A stretch of 6,599 nucleotides of DNA from Akkermansiaceae bacterium (GCA_023300065.1 JALZWJ010000179.1:1-6599), one strand, 5' to 3'. Shown: positions 1-6,134, counted from the stretch's first letter. Notes: generated by a model not told the origin, from the letters alone. Numbers and translations are program-made.

Positions 1-1041
1 TTACTTTCTTCTCTTACCGGACTGGGCTTTTTTCACATGAGGGGTGACTTCTTCTCGGAGGATTTCTGAGATCTCATCTCCCGGTAAAATCAAGGTGCTG
101 ATCCGCCCTGCGCGTGCAATCACCATCCCGACAATCCGGCCGTCCAGATCCACGACCGGTAATCCTGCATCGGTGCTTTCCAGCTCCATATCGGACTGGA
201 TGACATTTTCAAACTCCCCCCGGACGCGGCTCCGTGACCCACTCGACCGGTCCATGATATCAAGCCGGCGTGACCTCCGGGATTGGGCGCTCCGTCCCTG
301 TAAAGTTGGCGTGACCTTGACGACCTTATCATCCCGCAAAAGAAGGATCTCTGGCTTTTGACCGTTCTTGAGTCTGCGCAGTTGCGTTGCGAGTTCGTAT
401 TTCCCTCGTACTTCCTTACCTCCGATTTTGGTAATGATGTCTCCCTTCAGAATCCCAGCCTCTCCGGCGGCTGATCCATCCATAACTTCCGTGACTTCCA
501 CCCCGTTCAAGTCTTCCGAGGAAACTAAGGAGACTCCTAAATACCCTTGATCTTCAGACCTCAAACTCCGCGCCTTCACACTCAGCACACCCATCGCCTG
601 GGCTTCACCATCTGGCTTCACGGCGGTTAAGAAGGCCCCTTCATTCAGGGAGCTAGCGTCGGCCCATTCAGCGGCCACGGCATCTAAGCCGGGCACCGCT
701 AGGATTGCTAAATCGTGCTCAGGATAAGAGCCGATCATTTTTACGGGCAATGCCTCTTTGGCCCGATTTGCAGTAAAAAGCCCCTGTTCATCCATGACCT
801 CACTGGCCTTGGCAAGTAACTGACCGTCTCCCAATGAAATGCCATACCCGATCCGTTCCCGATCCACGTAGATCGGATAGACCACCTGCTTCGCCGCAGA
901 ACCAACCTTACGGAGAGCCTTGAAAATATCATCAGCCTGCGCACTCGTCGTTTCCCGATCAGCAGAGGGTATGCGATTGGTTGAACTCTGTGCGTGTAAA
1001 CCGAGCGAGATGAGAAATGAGGTTAAAAGAAAAAGTTTCAT
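1..1041 (-). CDS. Exported HtrA-like pseudoprotease with a PDZ domain inserted in the protease fold
   Basis: 346 aa, ATG start, TAA stop at the window edge. Residues 1-20 form a signal peptide (MKLFLLTSFLISLGLHAQSS), so it should act in the periplasm or envelope. Residues about 50-165 resemble the first part of an HtrA (S1C) trypsin-like domain: GYGISLGDGQLL matches the GSGVIIS-DG strand and EHDLAIL keeps the Asp (D110), but the His position is E81 (ASEV instead of AGHV). A PDZ domain follows at about 167-247 (YLGVSL, GSAAGEAGILKGDIITKIGG). After a basic Ser/Arg-rich linker (250-275) the remaining protease segment appears: FENVIQSD, then TDAGLPVVDLDG where active enzymes have GNSGGPLVNLDG, so the Ser is A292. 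Two of three catalytic residues are lost, so it should be inactive as a protease and may bind peptides or regulate a partner. It starts 6 bases after the stop of the active HtrA-like gene, implying co-transcription and perhaps coupling. No SD is visible. Homology is clear; function is inference. Confidence 0.9.
   Translation of the reverse strand: MKLFLLTSFLISLGLHAQSSTNRIPSADRETTSAQADDIFKALRKVGSAAKQVVYPIYVDRERIGYGISLGDGQLLAKASEVMDEQGLFTANRAKEALPVKMIGSYPEHDLAILAVPGLDAVAAEWADASSLNEGAFLTAVKPDGEAQAMGVLSVKARSLRSEDQGYLGVSLVSSEDLNGVEVTEVMDGSAAGEAGILKGDIITKIGGKEVRGKYELATQLRRLKNGQKPEILLLRDDKVVKVTPTLQGRSAQSRRSRRLDIMDRSSGSRSRVRGEFENVIQSDMELESTDAGLPVVDLDGRIVGMVIARAGRISTLILPGDEISEILREEVTPHVKKAQSGKRRK
301..543 (-). 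other. PDZ domain inserted within the trypsin-like fold
   Basis: This stretch encodes residues about 167-247 of the pseudoprotease. It carries a carboxylate-binding-loop-like YLGVSL, the GSAAGEAG-L-GDII core typical of HtrA-type PDZ domains, and the closing strands around EILLLRDDKVVKV. It lies between MGVLSVKARSL, which matches the TSGIVSALGRSGL strand of DegP, and FENVIQSD, which matches FENFIQTD. In DegP those two segments flank loop L3. Boundaries are estimated by eye. Confidence 0.75.
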
Positions 1042-1047
1042 CGTGAT

Positions 1048-2031
1048 TTATCGGCGTTGGCTGAGGTAAATGTCTGCGAGACGGGCGAGCTTAACGGTCT
1101 TGGTAATCTCCTTACCATCTCGGATCATCACCACTTGGATTTTAGTATCAGGAATGAGATCAACAAAGATCTCCGAAAGATCCTTCACTTTATCAGCCCT
1201 CAGGCCGGCGATCGTGGTGACCATATCGCCGACCTTAAAACCGGCTTGGAAGGCGGGGCCAGCCTCGGACACCTCGGCCACTACTAGGCCCTCTTTCCTT
1301 TTGCGTAGATTGACCCCCATCACCGGGCGATCTGGATTGCGGCGGTCCCCCCTCAGGATTCCCCAGGACTTTCCCGCAAGCATATTTACCCATGAGCGTT
1401 TAAAGCCTGTGATGCCCGCGTGGTTATTAATCTCGCGTTCTTCTGCGTTGATATTGGAATGGATCCCTACGACACGCCCCTTCAAGTCAAAAAGCGGTCC
1501 GCCACTATCACCGCCGATCAAGGTGCAATCTGTGGTGATAAAACCGAGGGATTTCTTGGTCATGATCCGACCAAAACGGACCGGCGGGCGGCGGGTCGGG
1601 TCATATCCCTTCGGGTGCCCCATCGCGACCACGTATTCACCGACTTCCATCGAATCAGAGTCGGCCACCTTCACGAAAGACCAAGGCCCCTCACCCACCA
1701 ATTGAACCATCGCCGCATCGCGGGTGAAATTCGCGCCTAGCACTTTTGCTTTTTCCTCCCGGCCATCGGGGAAAATTACGATCACGTCCGTCATGCCTTT
1801 GATGACGTGCCCTGCCGTCAGAATCAGGCCATCGGCTGAGATGATGACTCCACTCCCCGAGCGGCCACCGGTCGGGGAAACCAGCGAGACGGTGGCACCT
1901 GTCGCAGCACGCACCACCTTCTGGACCTTCTCCTGCAGCTTCTTAAGGTCACCGACGCCCTCCACCTTCGGGACTGCGGGGAGCAGCATCGCACTCGCAA
2001 AAATGAGGATTGGAATGAGTTTTTTAATCAT
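1048..2031 (-). CDS. HtrA/Deg-like exported serine protease with one PDZ domain
   Basis: 327 aa from the ATG at 2031. This start puts a standard signal peptide first (MIKKLIPILIFASAMLLPAV). The frame stays open to a TTG at 2058 (336 aa), but that adds nine polar residues before the signal peptide. The trypsin-like domain (about 45-215) has a complete triad: H75 in LTAGHV, D105 in TRDAAMVQL and S176 in GDSGGPL. A PDZ domain spans about 235-316 (VMGVNL, GPAFQAGFKVGDMVTTIAG). The length suits a one-PDZ DegS/DegQ-like enzyme that degrades or processes misfolded envelope proteins. The loop between GRIMTKK and FITTDC (the L3 position) is very short. It is the first gene of a two-gene operon with the pseudoprotease, whose ATG lies 6 bases past this stop. 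The only SD-like run (AGAGGAG, 2061-2067) sits 29 bases before the ATG and abuts a hairpin. It is not assigned to degP, degQ or degS because one-PDZ members cannot be told apart by eye. Confidence 0.93.
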   Translation of the reverse strand: MIKKLIPILIFASAMLLPAVPKVEGVGDLKKLQEKVQKVVRAATGATVSLVSPTGGRSGSGVIISADGLILTAGHVIKGMTDVIVIFPDGREEKAKVLGANFTRDAAMVQLVGEGPWSFVKVADSDSMEVGEYVVAMGHPKGYDPTRRPPVRFGRIMTKKSLGFITTDCTLIGGDSGGPLFDLKGRVVGIHSNINAEEREINNHAGITGFKRSWVNMLAGKSWGILRGDRRNPDRPVMGVNLRKRKEGLVVAEVSEAGPAFQAGFKVGDMVTTIAGLRADKVKDLSEIFVDLIPDTKIQVVMIRDGKEITKTVKLARLADIYLSQRR

Positions 2032-2045
2032 GTGTCTTGGGACGT

Positions 2046-2067
2046 GAGCGTCGGCCAACGCTCCTCT
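2046..2067 (-). promoter_or_regulatory. Leader hairpin overlapping the SD-like sequence of the HtrA-like protease gene
   Basis: On the minus strand a perfect 6-base inverted repeat (GAGCGT ... ACGCTC, 2058-2063 with 2046-2051) can form a stem, extendable by a U-G pair to leave a GGCC loop. The only purine-rich SD-like run of this gene, AGAGGAG (2061-2067), shares its last three bases with the stem. The alternative TTG start (2056-2058) lies inside the hairpin. A role in translation is inference, and a chance repeat of this size is possible. Confidence 0.35.
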
Positions 2068-2256
2068 TGTTTGAATAACTTTCGAGACTAGGGTGAAATC
2101 GGCCCCCTTTTTCCTTCAATTCATTCAATCCCACTCAGAACTCGCTGATTCCCGACCCCGCCTCATCTCGCGCTCAGATCATCGCTTGCTGACTTATTAA
2201 AAAAATATTAAAGAAAACCTCAGTTAAATCCTCTCGTGTTCTTTTCCGACCCAGCC
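2059..2256. promoter_or_regulatory. Divergent intergenic region; possible promoter for the metallopeptidase gene near 2186-2214
   Basis: This region lies between the divergent protease operon and the metallopeptidase gene, so it should hold promoters for both. The clearest signal is an A+T-rich patch at 2191-2229 in otherwise GC-rich DNA. On the plus strand TTGCTG (2186-2191) could serve as a -35 with TTAAAG (2209-2214) at 17 bases. The better-looking TATTAA (2206-2211) would be at only 14. No convincing sigma-70 pair was found for the minus strand. There is no ORF or RNA gene here that I can support. Confidence 0.35.
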
Positions 2257-3483
2257 ATGAAAGCCCCCTCTCTTTTCTATCCCGCGTTTTTCGCGTTCTA
2301 CGCCCTCCTTTCAATCGGCACACTCAGCGCTAGGACTTGGACGTCCACTGCCGGGCACTCAGAGGAGGGTAAGCTCGTCAAATTTGATGGGAAAAATGTC
2401 ACGGTGCTCCTGACCGACCGGACGGAAGCGTCCTTCCCGTTCGATATGCTTTCGCAGCCAGACCAGGAGTTTCTCAAAAAGAACCACCCACCGGAAATAC
2501 CTAAGAAAGCTCCGACGACTGAGACCAATCCATTTAATTGGGACGATCCATGGCCCGCCGCCGCCTTCGTAAAAGACACCGAAATCACGGTCGAAAAAGA
2601 GGACGAAGAGAACTCAAAATTCATCTATACTTCTAATAATTTCCGATTCATCTGTGACGTTCGTTTGACAGGGTCCGTGGTCAGGACCTTTGCCAAAATG
2701 TTCGAGGCCTCTCACGAATATTGCCGGATCGTGCCCCTCGCCCTGACTGGTGGCATTAAAACGAACGGGAAATACGATGTCCGCTTGTTCGAAACCAAAG
2801 CGAGCTACGTTGCGGCAGGAGGGCCACCAGCGAGCGCGGGAGTGTTTATCAGGAGAGGAAACCAGAGCTGGATCATGGTCCCTCTCATCAGCCTTGGCGT
2901 CCAAAAATTCGGCAGCGGTTATCGTAGAGATCGGGATAAAGACGACAGCACCCTCGTCCACGAAATCGTCCACCAACTCACTCCGAACAGCTACTTTGAG
3001 CAAGGTTCCCGAGGGTGGTTCTCAGAGGGGCTTGCTGAATACATCTCGAATACCCCGTATCGAAATGGCCGATTCCGCATCTCTAATAATTTCGACGCCA
3101 TCACTGAGTATTTTTCCGCTTACGGTAAAGAAGGGACGGGTGGGCGCAACCTCGGCAAAGAATTCCGAGCCCCTGCCCTAAGAGATTACATGACGATGCC
3201 TTACGGGAAATTCACCGCGAACGCTAATTTCAACTACGGCTTCGGGCTCTGCCTCACCACTTATTTCCTCCACCTCGAAGGCGAGGGCGACGGAGCCCTC
3301 ATCAAGACCTTCCTCGCCAAATTTCACGAGAAAGGACGGATCAGATCAAAAAAAGACCTACAGGAAGTTTTGGACATCTTGCTCAACGGTCGCACGTGGG
3401 AAGAACTGCAAGATGACGTCAGTAAGAAGTGGAAAAGGAAGGGGATCAAAATCACCTTCGGCCCGAGTCGGTCTAGTAATTGA
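2257..3483 (+). CDS. Secreted zinc metallopeptidase (HEXXH, gluzincin-type) with N-terminal SHD1 domain
   Basis: 408 aa from the ATG at 2257. The frame opens at a GTG (2236), but the ATG places a typical signal peptide first (residues 1-25, ending GTLSA before RTWTS). Residues about 26-75 form an SHD1 domain (RTWTSTAGHSEEGKLVKFDG, then FPFDMLSQPDQEFLKK), a small beta module common in exported proteins of Planctomycetota and Verrucomicrobiota. A Pro-rich linker (78-100) follows. The rest resembles DUF1570/peptidase-MA-like proteins: a strand-rich part (SNNFRFICDV, YDVRLFETKASYVAAGG), then HEIVH at 235-239 and WFSEGLAEY at 254-262. H235, H239 and E257 are the expected zinc ligands and E236 the catalytic base. 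It probably acts outside the cytoplasm on an unknown protein or peptide. No SD precedes the start; the leader is pyrimidine-rich. The gene stands alone and converges on the HupE-like gene with a 14-base gap. Confidence 0.88.
   Translation: MKAPSLFYPAFFAFYALLSIGTLSARTWTSTAGHSEEGKLVKFDGKNVTVLLTDRTEASFPFDMLSQPDQEFLKKNHPPEIPKKAPTTETNPFNWDDPWPAAAFVKDTEITVEKEDEENSKFIYTSNNFRFICDVRLTGSVVRTFAKMFEASHEYCRIVPLALTGGIKTNGKYDVRLFETKASYVAAGGPPASAGVFIRRGNQSWIMVPLISLGVQKFGSGYRRDRDKDDSTLVHEIVHQLTPNSYFEQGSRGWFSEGLAEYISNTPYRNGRFRISNNFDAITEYFSAYGKEGTGGRNLGKEFRAPALRDYMTMPYGKFTANANFNYGFGLCLTTYFLHLEGEGDGALIKTFLAKFHEKGRIRSKKDLQEVLDILLNGRTWEELQDDVSKKWKRKGIKITFGPSRSSN
2332..2481 (+). other. SHD1 (SLA1 homology 1) domain of the metallopeptidase
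   Basis: Encodes residues about 26-75. The pattern is typical of bacterial SHD1: an RxWTS opening, a G-K-V-KFDGKNVTVLL strand pair, and a closing F-FDMLS-PDQEFL helix. In eukaryotic SLA1 the domain binds NPFxD sorting signals; its ligand in bacteria is not established. Boundaries are by eye. Confidence 0.75.
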
Positions 3484-3497
3484 AAAGCCCCCCCGCC

Positions 3498-4571
3498 TTA
3501 GATCCGCTCGATGAACCACCATCCCGCGATCACAATCAGCACCGTATTTGCGCCTAACGTGAACGAGCGGTAAGCGCGTGTCCGGTGCCACTTCAGCGAG
3601 AGGATCCACGCGCCCCCCAAGATCGTAATCTGCGCGAATTCGACGCCAAGATTCATGAGGGCCAGATGGCTCAAAAAGCGATCCCCATCGATCAAAAATC
3701 GCTGCAACACAGCAGCAAACCCCAAGCCGTGGAGCAGGCCAAAGAGGAAGATCAGCGAAAAACGACGGCGCTTTGACTGAGACAGGCAAAGATTCTCCAC
3801 GGCCAAAAATAAAATGCTCACAGCGATCAATGGCTCGACCCAATTCGGCGAGATCGAAATAAAACCAGCTGCCGCAATTCCTAAAGTCAGGCTATGAGCA
3901 ACCGTGAAAACGAGAGATTGCTCTAACAAAAAACGCCATTGCCGAGCCGCCAGAAAGAGGGCGCAGATGAAGAGCACGTGATCCAAGCCAAATGGGATGA
4001 CATGCGCAAACCCCTGCTGAAACACGAACCAGCCTGACGCCTCCCCAGCCTCTGCAATCAAGACAGCCTCGCCCGGACGGGCCGTGAGATAGCTCAACTC
4101 CCCCCACTCATCACGGCGACCAAAGACAAAGCTGGGCCTCTCTCCCTCAGAAACCCGGCACCGCACCTCCCGATCCTCGCTCTCCTCACGCGGTGAAATC
4201 GTCACTCGGAAATAAGCCCCATCCAACACGTTCTGATAGAACTCAGGTGGATCCTGATCAAAATCCCCAAAATGATACTCAACCTCTAAAGTCTCCCCTC
4301 CGAGAGAAAAGCCAAGGCAGGCTCTAAGATAAGCCTCGCTCCCATTCACTAACTCTCGGAATTCTTCCGCCGTCCTTTCGACCAACCAATCATGAGTTGG
4401 AGGGGCCGACTCCGCATCACCTCTCCCTTCTTCAGTCGCATAGCCAACATCGAAAAGAACTTCCAGCTCCCACCCATTTCCCCTCGGCACGATCTCGCCA
4501 TAGAACTGCTCCACCACATGCGCGGACGCCCATCCCGTAAAACAAAGGAGAAGGAAAAGAACCACGTGCAC
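3498..4571 (-). CDS. HupE/UreJ-type membrane protein, possible metal permease
   Basis: 357 aa. The start is a GTG at 4571, because an in-frame TGA lies 15 bases upstream and no ATG is available. It gives a short hydrophobic signal (MHVVLFLLLCFTGWASA) before HVVEQFYGE. Residues about 18-180 form a non-membrane, acidic region predicted outside the cytoplasm. From about 184 the protein becomes a bundle of about six membrane helices (roughly 184-208, 217-238, 244-262, 270-290, 305-325, 338-354). The family signature is present: GFAHVIPFGLDHVLF (H190, D197, H198), FTVAHSLTL (H226) and FGLLHGLGFA (H281). These His/Asp residues inside helices fit metal binding. HupE and UreJ are linked to nickel or cobalt uptake; this longer form with an N-terminal exported region is closer to the HupE/UreJ_2 group, whose substrate is less certain. 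No hydrogenase, urease or cobalamin gene is nearby. Confidence 0.88.
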   Translation of the reverse strand: MHVVLFLLLCFTGWASAHVVEQFYGEIVPRGNGWELEVLFDVGYATEEGRGDAESAPPTHDWLVERTAEEFRELVNGSEAYLRACLGFSLGGETLEVEYHFGDFDQDPPEFYQNVLDGAYFRVTISPREESEDREVRCRVSEGERPSFVFGRRDEWGELSYLTARPGEAVLIAEAGEASGWFVFQQGFAHVIPFGLDHVLFICALFLAARQWRFLLEQSLVFTVAHSLTLGIAAAGFISISPNWVEPLIAVSILFLAVENLCLSQSKRRRFSLIFLFGLLHGLGFAAVLQRFLIDGDRFLSHLALMNLGVEFAQITILGGAWILSLKWHRTRAYRSFTLGANTVLIVIAGWWFIERI

Positions 4572-4683
4572 CCCAACAAAAAAGCATCATCAAGCCCAAA
4601 TTCCCATTCTGAAAACTCCCTGATGTAGCGGCCCTGCGATTTTCCCGTTCCGAAACTCATCCTGACCTGACACCCTCCACCAC
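4572..4683. promoter_or_regulatory. Divergent intergenic region between the HupE-like and DUF1853 genes
   Basis: These 112 bases separate two divergent starts, both GTG, and should contain both promoters. I see no convincing -35/-10 pair, no SD sequence in front of either gene and no inverted repeat worth naming. The minus-strand frame entered at ATG 4660 runs into the HupE gene out of phase and shows no family features. Confidence 0.3.
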
Positions 4684-5520
4684 GTGATCGAGATCTCCCC
4701 CGCCCTCCTCCAAAGCCTCATCGCAGGCCCCCTTCTCCTCGCCGACCTGCCCGAGGCCCCCGCTTTCTCATACCATCGTCTCACTCTCCCAAAAAACATC
4801 GCCCCGCTCAACCTAGAGCAAAAACTCGGCCACCTCTATGAAGAGGCCCTCGCCCAGCTCCTAGAATCGACCCCCGCCTTCGACCTCCTCGCCAAAAACC
4901 TCCAGATTCAGAAGGACCAACACACCACGGTTGGCGAGCTAGACTTCCTCCTCCGGGATCTCACCACCGGCCAGCTCATCCACCTAGAACTCGCCACCAA
5001 GTTCTACCTCGCCGTCCATTCTCCAGAAGAAAACACCCTCACTCTCCCCGGACCCGATGCACGGGACAACTACTTCAAAAAACTAGCCCGCCTCCGCACT
5101 CACCAACTCCAACTCCCCACCCTTTTCAAAGGCCACCTCCCACCCGAGTTCCGCGATGAAACCATCGTGACCCAGAACCTTGTCTACGGGTGTCTCTTCG
5201 ACCACATCACCGCCACCACCCCCGCCGCGCCAGAGCACCTCAATCCCAGCTGCCGCCGCGGAAAATGGCTCACCCGCGATCAGGTCCCAGCCCACTTCCC
5301 AGAGGGCACAACCTTCCAAATCATCCCGAAGCCGCTCTGGCCCGTCCCCCTAGAACTCCTCCCCAATACCCCCTTAGAAACGTGGTCACCCGAAAAACAA
5401 ATCACCCGCTGCCTCATGGTCCGCGTGGAAGATCACCCGACCCCCTACTTCATCGCGCCGCCCGGATATCCGGAGGTCCATCAAAGCTCGTCAGTCTTAA
5501 AGAGGGTGTATCCCTCATAG
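4684..5520 (+). CDS. DUF1853 family protein (nuclease-like fold suspected)
   Basis: 278 aa from a GTG; no SD is visible. It is recognised by the family core at residues 48-108: LGHLYEEAL, LLAKNLQIQ, TTVGELDFLLRD and IHLELATKFYL, followed by GPDARDNYFKKLARLRTHQL (123-142). DUF1853 proteins are cytoplasmic, known mainly from proteobacteria, and uncharacterised. The arrangement of an acidic residue in GELDF (E85, D87) followed by E102 and K106 in LELATK recalls the PD-(D/E)XK nuclease pattern; from memory the family has been placed in that superfamily, which I cannot check here. Codon use is very C-rich at third positions (runs of CTC, GCC, ACC), more so than in the protease genes. The C-terminal tail after PPGYP (residues 259-263) is read antisense to the end of fic. 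It stands alone on its strand, so context gives no function. Confidence 0.82.
   Translation: MIEISPALLQSLIAGPLLLADLPEAPAFSYHRLTLPKNIAPLNLEQKLGHLYEEALAQLLESTPAFDLLAKNLQIQKDQHTTVGELDFLLRDLTTGQLIHLELATKFYLAVHSPEENTLTLPGPDARDNYFKKLARLRTHQLQLPTLFKGHLPPEFRDETIVTQNLVYGCLFDHITATTPAAPEHLNPSCRRGKWLTRDQVPAHFPEGTTFQIIPKPLWPVPLELLPNTPLETWSPEKQITRCLMVRVEDHPTPYFIAPPGYPEVHQSSSVLKRVYPS
5481..5520. other. Convergent overlap of the DUF1853 and fic coding ends
   Basis: The last 13 codons of the plus-strand DUF1853 gene (stop TAG 5518-5520) and of the minus-strand fic gene (stop TGA 5481-5483) share these 40 bases. The shared DNA includes the codons for E191 and G192 of Fic, which belong to its inhibitory motif. 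No terminator can fit between the genes. Confidence 0.85.
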
Positions 5521-6086
5521 TAATAGCTGACATCGATGCCTTTAAGGTAGACTTCGCGATCGTCGATTTTTGAAGTCAGGGCCTGTTTGAGTAGGTGTTT
5601 GATCTCGGTATCTTTGACCACACTGCGCTCCATCGCCATGAGGTAGTCTTGTTTATCGATGACATTCCAATCCACCACTTGCTGAAGCTCTTGCTTGAAG
5701 ATGAGGTCTAGCCAGATTCTGGTGGCCCGGCCATTCCCCTCTCTGAAGGGGTGAGCCACGTTCATCTCGACATACTTTTCGACGACCTCCTCAAAAGTGC
5801 TTTGGGGCATTTTATCAATGTGATCCAAGCTCGGCTTTAAGAACATGACGGAGGCAAAGCGGAAGCTACCTTTCGCGATATTGACCTCCCTCAGCTCCCC
5901 CGCGAAATGGTAGATCTCTTCAAAAAGAAACTGATGGATGGAGGCGAGACCGACATAGGTCCCGACTTCCACCTTTTGGATCTCACCGGAATCAAAGAGT
6001 TGCTTCGCCTTTCTCTTACTGATTTCTTCTTCAGCTCGCGCGAGGGAGGCTTGGTCAGTGAGCTTCAATTTATTGTCTAAAATCAT
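5481..6086 (-). CDS. fic: Class III Fic protein AMP-transferase (self-inhibited)
   Basis: 201 aa, ATG start, no SD. Fic enzymes transfer AMP from ATP to hydroxyl groups of target proteins. The signature HPFREGNGRATR is complete at residues 112-123: H112 is the catalytic base, with the Gly/Asn loop binding phosphate and R120/R123 positioned for ATP. The family context also matches (GLASIHQFLFEEIYHFAGELR at 46-66, NIAKGSFRFA at 69-78). Near the C-terminus SYYYEG (187-192) fits the (S/T)xxxE(G/N) inhibitory motif, with E191 as the glutamate that blocks productive ATP binding. A C-terminal inhibitory helix defines class III, exemplified by Neisseria meningitidis NmFic, which this protein resembles along its length; NmFic targets DNA gyrase and topoisomerase IV, but the target here is unknown. 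No separate antitoxin is needed and none is adjacent. It lies 48 bases downstream of queD on the same strand and may be co-transcribed, without obvious functional link. Confidence 0.95.
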   Translation of the reverse strand: MILDNKLKLTDQASLARAEEEISKRKAKQLFDSGEIQKVEVGTYVGLASIHQFLFEEIYHFAGELREVNIAKGSFRFASVMFLKPSLDHIDKMPQSTFEEVVEKYVEMNVAHPFREGNGRATRIWLDLIFKQELQQVVDWNVIDKQDYLMAMERSVVKDTEIKHLLKQALTSKIDDREVYLKGIDVSYYYEGYTLFKTDEL

Positions 6087-6134
6087 GGCAGCTTATTTGA
6101 GAGGTCGATGTCCCCACGGTTTCTTTTGAGATGT

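Noticed and set aside
1070..1705. Long plus-strand open frame (211 codons) antisense to the HtrA-like protease
   Set aside because: It lies wholly opposite a gene with a complete catalytic triad and PDZ domain; its translation is rich in Ser, Pro and Arg and resembles no family. It is a shadow frame of GC-rich coding DNA.
2032..2058. TTG at 2058 as the start of the HtrA-like protease gene
   Set aside because: The SD-like run is only 2 bases away, the codon lies in a hairpin, and the nine added residues precede a signal peptide starting MIKK. Kept as an alternative, not preferred.
2236..2256. GTG at 2236 as the start of the metallopeptidase gene
   Set aside because: It would put seven extra residues including an Asp before a well-formed signal peptide that begins at the ATG at 2257, and it has no SD either.
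3484..3500. C-rich run between the convergent metallopeptidase and HupE-like genes as a bidirectional terminator
   Set aside because: There is no inverted repeat or flanking T/A tract in the 14-base gap, only a run of seven C.
3358..3843. Minus-strand 161-codon open frame across the metallopeptidase and HupE-like gene ends
   Set aside because: It overlaps two well-supported genes in other frames and shows no domain, signal peptide or start context.
4349..4660. Minus-strand frame from ATG 4660 as an upstream small gene or a frameshifted HupE N-terminus
   Set aside because: Most of it overlaps the HupE-like gene out of phase, and the HupE frame already has its own signal peptide, so no frameshift is needed.
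4684..6086. Fic and DUF1853 as a toxin-antitoxin or defence pair
   Set aside because: They are convergent and overlapping, not an operon, and the Fic protein carries its own C-terminal inhibitory motif, so no antitoxin partner is called for.
6087..6134. Terminator or promoter between queD and fic
   Set aside because: No stable inverted repeat with a T tract and no recognisable promoter boxes are visible in these 48 bases.
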